Position numbers and translations under genes: made by a program
The notes under the pieces: generated by a model
What the model was told of the DNA's origin: nothing
What the model saw: only the letters and a program-made list of their open reading frames with translations
The model's database searches: none
NCBI GenBank assembly: GCA_012295275.1
Contig: CM022674.1
Span: 10,233,792 to 10,297,791, forward strand
Length of the DNA stretch: 64,000 nucleotides
Reading direction: 5' to 3'
Source: Chrysomallon squamiferum
Lineage: Eukaryota > Mollusca > Gastropoda > Neomphalida > Peltospiridae
In this document: positions 47,198 through 61,470 of the stretch, one piece after another
Position numbering within the stretch: the first letter of the stretch is position 1
How the letters are laid out: every line of letters starts with the position of its first letter

Positions 47198-49838
47198 TCA
47201 ATATCTATGTTGACAATAATATAGATGTTACATTATATTCACCTCATAATTTTTGGTTTTAATTTTCACAAAAATACAACAAAACAACAAAAAAATGATT
47301 TATATTTATCAGAATAAAATATTTTATATATGTATTTAAATTTCAAAAATAAACAACCATTTTCCTAAAGATACAAAAAAAAAAGAGCAATGATTTACAA
47401 TTAGAAATACATGATGTTCAATGGCTAAGGTGAATATGCAGTGATAAAATTAGTAATGATGAAAAGTGATGTGTATATAAACTGTTTTACGGTGTAATAA
47501 ATAATGAGGAATATTAGTGTTCAGCCATGTAGATTTTATTAACAAATAATTATGTTCAATAAACTGAAAATTTAAAAAAGATTTAATTTTATGGAATTCA
47601 AGTTATGATTGTCATTAATTATGTAAAAAAAACTGAACCCCCACCAGATCAAAATAATTTTTTAAAATTGTAATTTTTTTGTTTCAATTTTTATAAATTG
47701 CTGTAATTCTTTTTATCAAAAATGTATGGTAAACATATAAATTACAATCATTGTTAGACAAGCCTAATTCATACTTCAGTAAAATATGTGTTTAAAATAA
47801 AATAAAATGTTCAATATAATTTTTAACGTTTATGATTCCTTAAACAAGATTAAAAAAAACCTATAAAAGATTCTACCAGTAAATGTTTGTACAGTTTATC
47901 ATAAATAAGGAGTAACAGTTGGGAAATCTTTCAAATACAGATAATGTCTTTAAAATAAGTTTATTTTCAATACTTCTGAACAGTCATTTTCCATTTTTTA
48001 ATTAAAACTGTATTTTGGTAATAATAAATTATATAAATGAAACATTCATAGTACCTGATCTTTATGGATCGCACACAAATAAGTGAAAAGTTTATTTTTG
48101 AAACTATTTAAAATATTTTACTCACAACATTAACAGTACAAAATATTTATCCACTTAGTAAAATGTGTACTCAAATATTATGTAACTATTTACTGTTAAA
48201 CTTCATTTTCAGCAAAATTTTATCATAAGATGAACAGATATTTGTTCATACTAACACAGGTAGTATACAATTTATATGAAAAAGAGTATTACTTTGGTAA
48301 TATAAAAAAAATCACAACTTTCAACTTTCAACTTTCATAAAATATATGAAGATATAATTTTTCACTGAGATCTTCAGAATGATATAAAAAAACCCTGTTG
48401 TTACAATGTCAGTGGTTTATAAATGATATACATGTATTTTATATATAAATACACAGAATTCTGTCCTTTATTATTGTTATATTTTACTAGGCATCTGTTA
48501 TGTCTACAGAATAAAAAATAATTAAGGCAACCCACATATAAATACACACATTACATATATTCATCTTCACACACATGTACATGTATTATTATATAGGTAT
48601 AAGATATATGTAACAATTATGAGATAAGCAAGCATACATTTTGAACAAACTAAATTCTCTTCATCAACTGAAAATAAATAATACACCTTTTCATTATTTT
48701 CAAAGCACCAACAATTTTACAAAAAATAAATGAATAAAAGGAATATCTGTTAAGCAACTTGATCTGTGGCTTTGAAATAATAAATATAAACTAATAAGGC
48801 AAAAGTTATTTATTATTCAGATATTAGAGCTAAAAAAAAAAAAAAATTTGTTTCAGTTTTATTTATAAACAGCAGATATATGTATATATACTTTTTAAAT
48901 TTAGTTTACATTAATATTTAGCAATACAGAGTTATAATAAAGTTGAATATTTTAATAAAGATGGAAACCCTAGCTCAAGGAATGATTTGTGGAAAAAAAA
49001 AATCTTAAACATCTTTACAGCATCTAGTCTATGGAATTACAATATAATATAATGCTGTGGTTTATTTCAGAATGGAATTACTGTTATGAGGCAAATATAG
49101 TGGCTTTCTTGATTAAGAAAAATTAAACAAAGCATAAAAGAGTGGACATTATACATTAAATGTAATGTTAAGCATCTAATATAACATAGATACCAGTGTC
49201 TTTAAGTATCCACATTAAACACTGAATATTACCTGTAACTGTTAAGCTACATGTGTAACATGAAATTATTGTTACAAACAGGTGAATGTTGGAATGCGAA
49301 GTTAATGATAGTTTAAACACTTCTTCAATTTACGATGCTGCCATCTCGAAAAAAGTTTCTGGAACTAAACTTTTCTCTATTTCATTTAAATATTTAAATT
49401 TTTATTAACGTCTCTTAATAATAGAATTACAAGTCGTAGTTTACTGAACTGACATTTTTCATTACACTGGAATTCTGAAAACATCAATTTAAAAATCTAA
49501 TCGTTAAACATGCGTGGTCGACAAGTTTTAGTTACCACTAAGTTATAACTCAACCTTTAATGACTACTTTAGGTTAACAAATACATTGTATCTAAATATA
49601 TGGAAACATTGACTTTAACCATAAAACACTTCAGAATTTAGATAAATATCAATTTAAAAAACAGTCTATCTTAACTTATCTTTAGTAACCATTAACAGTT
49701 AAACTGTGCCTTTATCTGACTTCTTTATTTAATAATAGTTATTTATCTTCAAAGAACTGTTAAAACTAATCTCTGTTTAAATGAAATTATTTTAAAAGTT
49801 CTGAAAGACTTTTAAGTGTGATAAAAAAACAAAAACAA
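41657..49838. other. Intergenic and 3' UTR DNA between convergent PIK3CB and VEPH1
   Basis: About 8.2 kb of AT-rich sequence. It holds the PIK3CB 3' UTR with AATAAA at 41982-41987, an (AC)n tract at about 43131-43149, a (TG)n tract at 47157-47194 and, on the minus strand, a TTTATT poly(A) complement at 49724-49729 just past the VEPH1 stop. Short open frames (for example 43193-43596) show no domain. Nothing else is supported. Confidence 0.5.
47157..47194. repeat. TG microsatellite
   Basis: Pure TG run in the PIK3CB-VEPH1 intergenic region. Confidence 0.95.
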
Positions 49839-52800
49839 TCACAGCTTGGTGTCACTCATGATGCTGGTGCGAGGTCTGTCCAGCGTGACAGTGTTTGATT
49901 TCATCATTGGTCCTCCATTCTTTGTCCTAGCCACTGCGATGTGCAGACACTGCACCCACTGCTCCACGTTCTGATTACTCTTGGCTTTAAACACATATGT
50001 CTGATCAGCAGTGAAAATTTCAAATGCCTTTGGAATATCTCGAATTCCTTTCCTGACAGCTTTTATACTCTGTATCTGACTGACTGGAAGCATCTCTTTG
50101 AACTGAGATAAATAAATAAACTGTCACAATGTTTTTGAAAGAAGAAATGTATTAAAATAAATAAACTATAATAAAAAATATATCAAAATAAATAAACTAT
50201 TCTAACATTTATGAAAGAAGAAATATATCAAAATAAATAAACTATTATAATATTTTTGAAAGAAGAAATATATCAAAATTAAACACCATCTGAAATTGCT
50301 GAATTATTTTCTCATTAAAATTCAAACTTATTAAACTTAATTGTTATGAAATAGATGTTGTTAATAACACAACTGTTGTTTTTAAAGAGTGTAAATAATA
50401 TATCTTGTTTAGTGTGTATAATATGTTTGTGTCTATTTGCTATTTCAAAGAGCAGGCACTGTTATGAACTTACCAAATTACTTTTGCTGTAGGTGATAGA
50501 ACCACCAGACAAAGTGAAGTATCGAGTCTTCCAGCGTTTTAAAAATTTCCACTTCCCTTTTTTCTCCTTTAATTGGCCCTGAAATCAAACCAAATATTTT
50601 TAAATTATATTTTTTCATTTCTAAAAAGAAACCTGTTTGGAAATTTCTTACTGAGGAAGGCAAGAAAACAATAAAATAAAAAGAGTAATAAAATGGAAAA
50701 TGAAAAAATAAATAAATAATAATAAATAAAAATAAAAATCTAAAAACGATCAGTGGTTAATTTAATTAATTTAATTTCATTCCAATAAAACAAAAAACAA
50801 AAAAGACAACAACAATCTTCTGAGTTACAAAATCAGCAACTTAAAATCAAAACAGAATGTTGTCATCATTATTTGTTAAACTTATTACAAAACTAAATAT
50901 AAGCACACACTGACTTTTTGTAATAGTTTGATAATGAATATATGTTAATAAAGTTTCAAACTTACAGCAATATTTGGAAGGCCATCTTGTAGCAGTGGTG
51001 AAACTTTCTCAGGGTGACTACAGACAAAACAAGCCCAGTTTTTCTGTACAGAGTTGAATTCAAATATGTCAAAATATCTCATGGAATGTAGTTCTTGAAG
51101 CATTGCATCTTGGTCCTGAAAAACAATTAATCATACATAGTAATAAAAATATACAATTAAAAATATACACACAATCAAAAATATGCAATAAAAAGAGAAT
51201 GTAGTTATAAGAATAAAAATGCAAACAGTAATCAGCCCTTTGCTTGGATCCATATGTAAAATTTGTTTTTGTTTTGGGTTGGAACAAACATTCATAGTCA
51301 TTTTCAATAGGTCGTGCTGAACTATATAATATATTCATATTCTAAAAGATGAACAAAACAGTACATGTGTAGTTGAAGAATATCAAATATCTAAATATTC
51401 TTTTAATTTCAGTAAAAAATGTTTTGAATTATTGTTCCTTTGCCAATACATTATGGATTTACTGCAATCTTTGATAATAAACTTTAAAAGTGTTATGGTC
51501 ATTCCTGCTTTCTAATTAGTGGTATAAAGAAACAAACCTTGGTGGTAGGGAATAGGGAGGTGACGAGGGTGAGGAAACTGCTGTTGCCACGATCGCACTG
51601 CAGAGCATCCCAACATGTCTTCAAACAGCTGACACTCGAGTCCTGCTGACTCAGTGCATGTGGGGACTGAGCCTGAAAATTACAGTAAATAATTAAATAA
51701 ATACGTGAATTATAAATAAACATTTATAAAAACAAATGGGACTGAACGTGAAAAATCAGTTAAGTAAAATTTAAAGGTAAATATAATTTGATATTTACAT
51801 TCACCTTAAAAATATAGGGATTTGACCCGACTAAATCAATTTACTATGTAAAAGTGAACAAGTTCTCCCCTTTTTTCACATTTATCTTTTTATTAGATTG
51901 TAATTACATATTCTGCACTAATATTAATTTATTGCTGCATATATTAATTTCTCCACTGAAGAATAATTGTTACTTTGTACCTGTATATTGAGAAACATGA
52001 GGTAAATCCAGGTTTTTGGAAGTTTTGTGTTGATGGTGAAGTAGTTGCTGTTGTAGAGACAGGCATCAGTCTGACAACAGCACTGAAAAAACAGTCTCAT
52101 GAAGTTCTTATGTCGGCCATCTGGAAAATAGAAAAAACTATAAGTGATGAAATATTTATATATCAGCTATTCTATAAGGTTCAATGTCTAGAACATAAAA
52201 TAATATTTGCAAAAGGCTGAAAGACAATCAGACAAACAGACAGAGAGTCAACTAGTTAATTTTGTTTTTCAAGTAATTGAAGTAAAGGAATAAGCCAAAA
52301 AAAATAAAATAATAATAAATAATGTTAAAAATTTTTTTTTAAAAGTGAACAAAAAAAATGGTAATATTAATAATAAAAAGTAAAAAAATAATAATAATCA
52401 AATAAAATTAAGAATAATTTAAGAAAATGTAATACAGTTGATGCATGTTTAACTGAATTTTTTTAAAAGGAACAAAATGTCTGCTGCAATGATTTAATCC
52501 AGTAAGCCTGACCTCATTTACAAATGTAGGAATCTGGAAAAATCTAAAAAGTCCTGTTAATAATTTCATTCATTTATCACCTAACTTAATCAAATATAAA
52601 ATGCTGTATTACTTTTAATTAAAATCATTTGTGGCACTTACTGACAACACAGCACTTAGCAGGAAGTGGCAGATGGACAATCAAATTAGCAATATATTCT
52701 TTGACACTGGGTAAATGTCTTTCATAGAAGTGTAGTACACCATCTCTCACTGGCTCATGCTGAAATACAACAAACAGTTTGATTGGATATTTGTAAAAAT

Positions 52801-55800
52801 GAAGAACAGCTATTGGACAATCCACAATGAATTACCACCCATAATTTTATTCTAAAAATACAAAAATAATTTCTTAGATGATTCAGAAAATTAATAGTTC
52901 TGGATTATTCTTTTTTATTTAGCAGTAAAAGTTATTTTATAACCACCATCACACTGATTAAAACATTGCCAATCAAAATGTTCCTAACACTAGAATTAAT
53001 GTAGATAGAGATTTGCTGAAACTTTATAAAACTGTTTACCGAATGTGGACTTCCTAGGTGAGTGAGACCACTGTTCACTGATAGTTTCTCAGACACCAGA
53101 GTGGATGCTGGACTGCTAGCCCGGTCAGACGGGAGACCAGCGGTCAAGCTACTGGCTCTATGAAAACACAAAACTTTTAACATCTTTCTTCTTGTTTTTT
53201 TTAATGTTTGTTTAAAATGCATCATTTCTTATCTTATTTGTAATTATCAATTGACAAAGGAAAAAAAGAAAATGTTATAATAGTTTGGTTTTTTTATTTA
53301 TATTTTGAAAAAAATAATGTTTCAAAGAATAATTATTTGAATTTTATAATAAAATAACTTCAGCCTATGTAAATAAATAAAATTAAAAAAAGCAATAGAG
53401 AGAGAGAGAGAGAAAAATCTGTAATATTAATAATAAAAAGTTTAAAAAAATAAAATAATCAAATAAAATTAATTTTTTTTTAAGAAAATGTAATACAGTT
53501 GATGCATTTTTAATTAAAAAACGGAAAAACCTGGAAGATTTTGATAAACTTTGTTGACTTGAAGCTCCAGTTGATGACAGCACAGTTGTTTTAACAGAAA
53601 CTGTACCACTAGGGTGTGTGGCATTTGGAGGGTTGCCCACAGTGATAACAGTAATTGTACCCTCTGTCTGGCTGGAAACTGTTTTCATTTCTCTCTCACC
53701 AGTACTAAAATAAACAAAAACACTTACAAAGTGTGTGTAATTACAAATCTGCAGGGCTCAGGACCCCATTAAAAAACCACGAATTTCACTGTAATAGCAG
53801 AAAAGTGATAGAAAAGCTTGATTACTTTTATTAATAAAATATTTTTGCTTCTAGTTACTGATACAAAGTTAAAAATTCTCCAAAGCTGCTCTTCTTTTAA
53901 TCACTTTCAGTTCAGTGTTGAATATAAATGTAGTATGTCTCAGCTTCTTTGTGTCACCATTGTAAATATCTCAATTAAGTTATGTCGCTGTTATTTACTA
54001 TGTATTATCACAGGTTCAGTATTGGGTTGTTTTAAGATAGGTCACATAGAACTAATAATGTTTTGTTTTCTTAATAAACTTTCAAAAATATAATTAGAAA
54101 GTTATAACCACAGATTTATAATTTATTTTAAGAGAAAAATAAAACAAAAACTTATTAATGAATTGAGCCAAAATTTTCAATTATTAATGTAGTCCAAATA
54201 TGTTAAATATTAATTCATATTAATGAATTAGTCACAGATGTATTATTGTTAATATTATATTTACTAAGAAGTAGGTTAATTATGAAATTTCACAAGAAAT
54301 CACAAAAAAAAAAAAAAAAAATGTGTGTAATTAATTAAACAACATTTCATTAGTGTACAGTGTGCCATTCTGAATAAAGTTAATTTCAATTATAAGCATT
54401 AGCAACAGGCCTACTGTAAAAGATATGAGAAATATTATTAAAAATGGTTGTCAGCATTATTAAAAAAAATAATAAAAATAAGAAGTCAGAAGAATAAACA
54501 ACAAAAGATTGTTAACTAAAGATAATTTTTTTAATTATTTTACTTAAACCTCAAATCTCTATGTTCACAATAAACTGAAAGCAACATTAATATTCAAATG
54601 AAACCCATGTAAAACATACATGTACATGCACAATTAATAACAGATAACATATTTTTTTAAATATAAATAAATTACAACATAAACTGAAATATTGTTAGTT
54701 AGAAAGGAACACAGGTACTGTAATACACATTGCACAATGCATAATAAAAAATATTTGAATTTATATTTAATTGAAATTTATCATTTGGATCAAGACAACA
54801 GAATAGTTTGTAAACTGAAGCTTTAATGACATTAATAACATGTACAACAAAACAGCTGTATTGAATTAATTAAAGTAGCAGATAATGTGCTCAGAAATAT
54901 TTTTGCATAAACGATAATATTCTGAAATACAGTAAATAATAGTAATAAAAAGAAGTACAACACATTCAATTCAAACAAAATGTAAAGTAATGAAAAGTCT
55001 AAGAGAAAAGAAAGTTAAAGTCCAATAACAATACTAATACTAATACTAATACTACTACTAATAATAATAATAACAACAACAATTAAAATTCATAGTAGCA
55101 ATAAAATTTAAAAAAAACAATTCTTTATAATATTAATAATAACGATAATAATGTAGTAGTAGCACTCATCATAACAGTTCCTGGAATAATTTCAGCAGTT
55201 TAAAAAATGAAAATGAAATGAAAACCAAATAAAATAAAATATATATATAAAAATAGAAATAATGGAAAATGGAAAAGATGTTAAACTCACACACACACAC
55301 ACACAGACAAAAAAATGAGTATATTTAATAAATAATAAAAAACAACAACATTGTTACAAGTTAAAATGGCACACACACATACACAAATAAATAAATTTAA
55401 TATATAATAATTAAAATGATGTTACAAGTTAGAGAGAGACATACTATTTTTGTAGATCTTCTTTTATCTGCTGGACAATCAGACGGACAGAACTTGACCC
55501 GCTGCTGGACAGTCTGACAATCTGCTCAAATCTCTCAAGTAACAGATCATTATTTGTTTGACCAAGGGACTGAATCTCTGTCAATACAACAGGCAGAGTT
55601 GTCTGCTCCTTACAACTCAGCAGAGATACCAAGTAATCCATGGAACCTTTGGCTTCAGTCTGAAAAACAAAATATTTCACTAGGATATCCTGTTCTAACA
55701 CTAATCTGAGTCAGACTATTTACCATTCCAACATTATCTTTCACTACAAATGATTATTTAAAAATATATTTACATTCACACACCTTTTTCATATGTGTGT

Positions 55801-58800
55801 GTATGTGTGTGTTTCTACTAATAGTGGCATTAACATACACACACACACACAACACAAATGTATTATAATATGTGTGATAATACACTAATATAAATTTATT
55901 ATTATATGTGATAACACACTGTAACACATTAATATAAATTTATTATAATACGTATGATAATATATAAATTTATTATATTATGTTGATAACATATAAATAT
56001 ACTATAATATGTTGATAACATACTTTATTTACAGTTCCAACTGCTCCAACAATCTGAGCTAACATGGACATCAAAACTGGTTGCATCTCCACTGACTTCT
56101 TGATATTCTCTACATGGGCAATGAAGGCAGCAGGGTTGGACCTAGCCATGTCCACAAACACAGACAGAACTAGGGGAGCACACAGCGAGTTTGTTAAAAA
56201 GTTACTAAGAACAGGAATGTGAGCATCCAATATCTAAAATAAAACAATATACTGAAAATTAAAATTCAGAAATATTGAATTTTTCCCAATAAAGAAAAAA
56301 TGGTGATGGTTTCTCATATAGAAAAAATAATTTTGTATTTACTTTGTAGTTTTTTTATATGGAGAAACTATTTTTTAACAGTTTTCATTAAGAATTAAGG
56401 AATAATTTAGAAACTGGGTGATACTTTTTTCAGTTATTATTATTATTATTATTACATTTTCTTTAATAATAGAAATACTTAAGATCATTTACATTTTCCA
56501 TTCAAATATAATCTTAGAAAAAATGTAAATGAAATGTACTGCTTGACTTACATAAATAAATAAATAAATTAGAATAATAAAAATTAAAAAACCCACTATA
56601 ATTTGGTAGTACATAGAATATATTTAGAGTACTTCTTCTTATCATCATCAAACTACACATTAACAAAAAAACAAAATGGTTTTAGTGATTACAAATGATA
56701 ATTTATTGATACATACTTCTGGTTTCATCTTGGCCACACAAGAAAACAGCTGAATAAGACACACCCTCTCTGTGAGGTCACACTTGTCTAACAATGCCAC
56801 CAGAGGGCCAATCTCACTGTTCACAGGTTCAGGGTTATCACTATATATCTGAGGCATCACTTGACTCAACAGATAGTTGCCTAGCAAGAAAGCAGTCATA
56901 AAGTACTAACAAATCTAAAATACAATTCCCATTTGATCAAGTATTTATTTCATAATGAAATATTTTAGATCACATGGATGAACTCCATTTCAGTAGAGTA
57001 TAGTATACAATTTAGTATTAAATTAAATTAACATTAAAAGATTTCTCAAATAATAAACATCATTTATTTTGAAGTATAGCATTCTTTTATATAATAATCA
57101 AAATAATAATTATAGTAATTTTCAAAATTCTGCAAAATTCACCTTTCAGAATACTTCTGATGAGTAGTGGGACATGTTTGACAAGCAGTTTGGCGTTGTC
57201 AATGGCAGCAAGGGACAGATAGCTAGAGACATTGCGGCAAAGGTCTCGATTTTCTGAGTTCAAAAATTTAACTGTGGCAGGAATGGCTAATTTCATAACC
57301 TCTCCTTTGTTGTAATACTAAATAACAGAAATAATAATATTGTCAACTCTATTATTACAGCTGATAATTGCATGGAAAACAACAACTATGACAAAAACAA
57401 TAATGATGATGACAGAGCTGATGACAATAACAATGAGAAAAAAATATAATAAAAACAATGATTTTAATGACAACAATGATAATAATAAAAAAATAATGAT
57501 TATGACAAACAATGATGATGTGATAATTATAATGAACAATGTTGATAATAAAAATAATGATAATTTTTGTCAACAATAATAATAGAAAATGATGATTATA
57601 ATGATACCAATGATAATAAAAACAATGCTGATTATATGACAACAGTGATAATAATAAATACAATGATAATTATAATGACAATGATAATAAAAACAATTAT
57701 TTTAATGACAACAATTATAATTATAGTATAATCAAACAGTTAATATAGCAAATAACAATATTTCATTTTAACATTTTCTTTTCTGTTAAGTCTTTAACAG
57801 ACAAAAATTTCTTAGTAAGAGACAGACTTAAAAAAATGTGTTTTTTTTTTTTCTTTTAGTTTATTCCAGTCTTCAATATTAGTAATTAGTAGGGCCAGGA
57901 ACTCCCGATGTTATACTGAGAGTCATAGGTCTGTGATCAGCAGGTAAAGTCATTTTTTGTTTACAGCGGTTATCAAAAGAACCAAATAGGGATAATTTTT
58001 ATGCATTCTTCTTAAGCCTAGTGTGGAGCCACAATCTAATAAAAATGTGGAAAGATTAGTTAAACAAACCATGAAAAGACAACTCATGATGTCTGAGGCA
58101 ATCTTGACATGGGGTGGATCCTCATCTTTTTTTGTTTGCGTAAGATTGTGTTTCTGACAAATCTCCAGTAATCCAACAAGCGCCGATGCATGCTTCTCAA
58201 CACTGTTTGTCTCCCTGGTAACACAAAATAATCATTGAAATTCTACAGAAAAGAACCATCACAGCAACAACTACATAACAAATTTTGTTTCATATTTCTA
58301 CGAATTAAATTCTGACACTCACTTGTTTTCATCCTATATGTATAGTGCTAATAGCACAGGCTTTGAGCTTACCCCAGTATAATTTTTTTAACTGAGAAAA
58401 TCTTGACTATGTGAATATCTTCCAAGGCCATGAGCAAAATTTAAAACCTTGTGAAATTTCTGGATTAATCCATTTCTGTTTTTCAAAAGTCTTTCTGCTA
58501 GTTAACATTTTGAATGAAGTATTTTGCTATTGTGATACCTATGTTATTTCAAAAGTAACTTTTGATAAGAAGATGAAGTCACATGATTATAAAATAATTA
58601 TCCATGTAATATCAAATTAATATCTATTAATTATATTAATTTTCTAATTCTAAACACTAACTCATATGTAGCAATAATATTTAAAATCTCTTTTAGTTAT
58701 AATAATATAATAATTATCACATTTGTTCAGTATTTCTAAGTATGTGCAAAACTGGAAACTGAAAATTATGTTTCAGTTAACATGCAACACAACATTATGA

Positions 58801-59218
58801 AAAAAACAATCAAAAGGTGGATTCTCCATATAACTATATCAACCAATATATTTAAAAAAAAATTGATACACATATATAATTTGTCACGTTATTGTTTATA
58901 TAATTTTAAACGTCAGTCCTCTCCTATAAGTTATAATGCTACATAATGTCAAGACAGTACTGACGAATGCTTTTACAAAAACGCATTTTTACTTTGATTA
59001 ACTAATCACCTTATAGCTGTAGTTAGTCGTGTGATGCAAATCTCTACCACACTCTGGTCGTTATCGTTGATGTCGTAGTCAGAGGTGTCAACTATCTGAC
59101 AAATCTTCTCTACGACGTTTGACAGTTCCTTCTCGATCACCACATCATCCAGTGAGAAAAGATCGCCAGCTTTCGACAAATCTTTTCGAGTAAGTACTTC
59201 TGCAAACAATTCGTGCAT
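49839..59218 (-). CDS. VEPH1: Ventricular zone expressed PH domain protein (VEPH1, ortholog of Drosophila melted)
   Basis: Membrane-recruited PH-domain adaptor; melted tunes insulin/FOXO/TOR signalling in Drosophila. 14 coding exons (minus): 59218-59010, 58214-58070, 57317-57143, 56880-56717, 56233-56024, 55659-55445, 53704-53531, 53157-53040, 52759-52642, 52120-51981, 51672-51538, 51115-50966, 50578-50474, 50102-49839. The sum is 2322 bases, 773 residues; human VEPH1 has 833. The N-terminal half is an armadillo/HEAT-like helical region: [35 protein letters not shown] and [14 protein letters not shown] closely match human. A Ser/Thr-rich linker occupies about residues 380-470. The C-terminal PH domain, about 652-750, has [16 protein letters not shown] and [20 protein letters not shown] at 59218 aligns with human MHQLF. 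An acceptor at 59227 implies a 5' UTR exon further right. The shorter length sits mostly in the linker, so one small exon could have been missed between 55444 and 53705. Confidence 0.94.
50109..50278. repeat. Four tandem copies of a ~45 bp unit
   Basis: The unit starts AATAAATAAACTAT and continues with TTTTTGAAAGAAGAAATA. The second copy lacks its centre; the last two are nearly identical. It lies in the last VEPH1 intron, beginning seven bases beyond the acceptor of the final exon. Confidence 0.85.
55850..56023. repeat. AT-rich tandem repeat beside a VEPH1 donor
   Basis: Repeated words ATATAAATTTATTATAATA and GATAACATA in about five diverged units. The array runs directly up to the donor of the exon 56024-56233, so the donor base context is itself part of the repeat. 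Confidence 0.7.
57340..57760. repeat. Degenerate AAT/GAT/GAC trinucleotide-like array
   Basis: About 420 bases of AATAATGAT- and GACAACAATGAT-like words in the VEPH1 intron next to exon 3. It opens frames on both strands that are pure low complexity. Confidence 0.85.
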
Positions 59219-59231
59219 TTTTCCATCTGTG

Positions 59232-59232
59232 A

Positions 59233-59276
<44 letters not shown>

Positions 59277-59286
59277 TAATAATAAT
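59232..59286. repeat. TAA microsatellite next to the VEPH1 start exon
   Basis: On the transcribed (minus) strand this reads (TTA)n and ends five bases before the acceptor TTCACAG that joins the start-codon exon at 59226, so the microsatellite occupies the usual polypyrimidine/branch region. Confidence 0.9.
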
Positions 59287-60138
59287 GTTTTTCCTACATA
59301 TTTACTATGTAGACTGTCACTATGTAGTGTGATTATAATTTCCTTTAAATTTAAAATAATTTTATTGACAAGAGATGGATGTTTACTTTTGATACTTAAA
59401 AAAACTTAATTTTTATATCCAGAATGATTGTCGTTAATAATTTTTTATTATCTTAAGAATGCTAAAAGTTAAAAATAATACAAACCACACGGCTAGATGT
59501 CATCTATGATATACGTCACAATAAATCAATTGTCGAACGAGAAAAAAACAAACAGAAGAATAAATTAAACAGGAAACAAATGAGGAAATACATTCCAAGT
59601 GGAGATAACTGAGTTCATTTTTGTACGCGTAACAAACAACATAACAATTGCCACTTTTATAATTAACAATTTATTTTTAAGAAAGTGTTATTAAACACTT
59701 TATACATTATAATAAATGTTTAATATAATTGTGAAGTATCTTTTGAGGATTATATATATTCGTTTTTTCATTATACTTTTTAAAATCTTAAAATTGTTAA
59801 ATGTTTAGCTAGCTAGCTGTATTTCATTACACAATAACGGAGTTACATAATCATGCTGAAACTAATAATACCGAGTTACATAATAATACTGCATTACATA
59901 ATATTTGTGTTACATATTAATGCAGAAAGACATAATAATTAAGTTACATAATTCATACACATGAATTGGCTAATAATTGTTTTAAGGAATGGAAAACGAG
60001 CATTTAAAAACAATATTTCAATTCTTCAGAGAAAAAAAATGAAATGAAAGACATTATAAAAAATATAAATTAAAATAAAACTTATTTATTGCGTTTTGTT
60101 ACTAGGAAACTATCTGCAGTCATGTGATGCCTCAGATA

Positions 60139-60190
60139 AACACACACACACACACGCACACACACACACACACACACACAGCCACACACA
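60139..60190. repeat. CA microsatellite
   Basis: Interrupted CA run (single CG and GC breaks) upstream of VEPH1. Confidence 0.9.
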
Positions 60191-60887
60191 CACAAACTGT
60201 AAAAAAATGTACAGAGAATCAAAAAATATATTTTATCATCATTTAAGACATCGATTAACTGTAACTGATAATGACTCGTGTTTCCATTAAAAATCACAAC
60301 GGAAATTAATACTGCTCTCTTTTTTTCTTTTCTTTTTTTTTTTTTTTTTTGTTCTTTTTTTATTCCTGGTATTTTATTATTTTAAGTACTTACATTATTA
60401 TATAAAATTAATAATTATTTTTAAAAACAATAACAATAAATAGGATAATTTATTTTCTGTTGATAATTCTTATAAAATCCACATGCTTTATAATCATTCA
60501 GAAATATATTTTATCGCCTTATTTTCTTTCATATATATTTTTTTTTATTGAAAAGTTAACGTACTTTTTCAGTTTGTTTACATTAATAACATGATTATTG
60601 TTTAGTTTTAAATAATGACTGAAAATGCGTTTACATTTGTTTTTCTGAAAAGAGATTTTGTATACTGCTATATAATTATTTCAGGCTCCTACAAAATATG
60701 GCGGCAATTCATACTGCCCAAAATATAAAATTTATACGAAAGTAATAAAAGAAGCACGCTAATATAGAGCGATCAGTAATTGATAAATAATGTAGGAAAT
60801 GCTGTCAGTGACATAAATTTTTATTTTTAGAAATGATGTGAAAAACCTTTACTGTTATTATGATGATGTTGGTGATGATGATAACGA

Positions 60888-60894
60888 TAATGAA

Positions 60895-60955
<61 letters not shown>
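60888..60955. repeat. TTA microsatellite
   Basis: About 20 uninterrupted ATT units between VEPH1 and the C1q gene. Confidence 0.95.
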
Positions 60956-61290
60956 TAGCTATTTTAGGATTCTTCTCTGGTTTCAGGCCTCCTGTCAAAC
61001 GATGATAGCATACGATGAGAAAGACAGAAAATCTTCCTATTCTTGTTTTCAGTCTCAATCCCTTTCCTGCAACCAGTATCATTTACCAATCAGTACTAGA
61101 TGAAATGGCTATAAGAATTTGGTTAGTAAACATACATGTACGCAGATTAATTCAATTCTTGTAAATTATTATAATTTTCACAAAACGACATTATGATTAC
61201 ATTATGACCATAAGTGCTATATGAACATGTCCAAAAGGAAGTTATCGTTTCCTGGGTTTCCGCCGATCTCCGTCCTGGCTTGGCTGTACG

Positions 61291-61371
61291 TGACGTCATT
61301 CTTCTGTTCCGGTTTTAGAGGAGCGCATAAAAGCAGACGAAAAATGTAAATAGCAATAACTGACATTGAAA
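61291..61371 (+). promoter_or_regulatory. Promoter and 5' UTR exon of the C1q gene
   Basis: A perfect palindromic CRE, TGACGTCA, lies at 61291-61298. A TATA-like CATAAAAG follows at 61326-61333. About 40 bases later a strong donor, TTGAAA|GTAAGT, ends a short non-coding exon at 61371. This exon would splice to 62101 (acceptor CTCTTACAG), which carries the start codon. The arrangement is what a TATA-driven, inducible gene looks like; induction itself is inference. Confidence 0.6.
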
Positions 61372-61403
61372 GTAAGTAATTCAGTTTTGATTTTGTTTGC
61401 TTG

Positions 61404-61467
<64 letters not shown>

Positions 61468-61470
61468 GTT

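Larger units (their letters stand above)
59227..61290. other. Intergenic region between VEPH1 and the C1q gene
   Basis: Holds a (TAA)n tract at 59232-59286, a (CA)n tract at 60139-60190, a T-rich run at about 60320-60350 and a (TTA)n tract at 60888-60955. The two flanking genes are divergent, so both promoters should be here. ATGGCGGC near 60698 could mark the VEPH1 transcription start, but this is weak. No coding exon is supported. Confidence 0.5.

Noticed and set aside
57340-57663. Ile/Met/Asn-rich frames on both strands
   Set aside because: Products of a trinucleotide-like array inside a VEPH1 intron.
57840-58040. Possible SINE with a poly(A)-like end in a VEPH1 intron
   Set aside because: There is a T-run and a less AT-rich body, but no A/B box pair, no target-site duplication and no second copy in the window.
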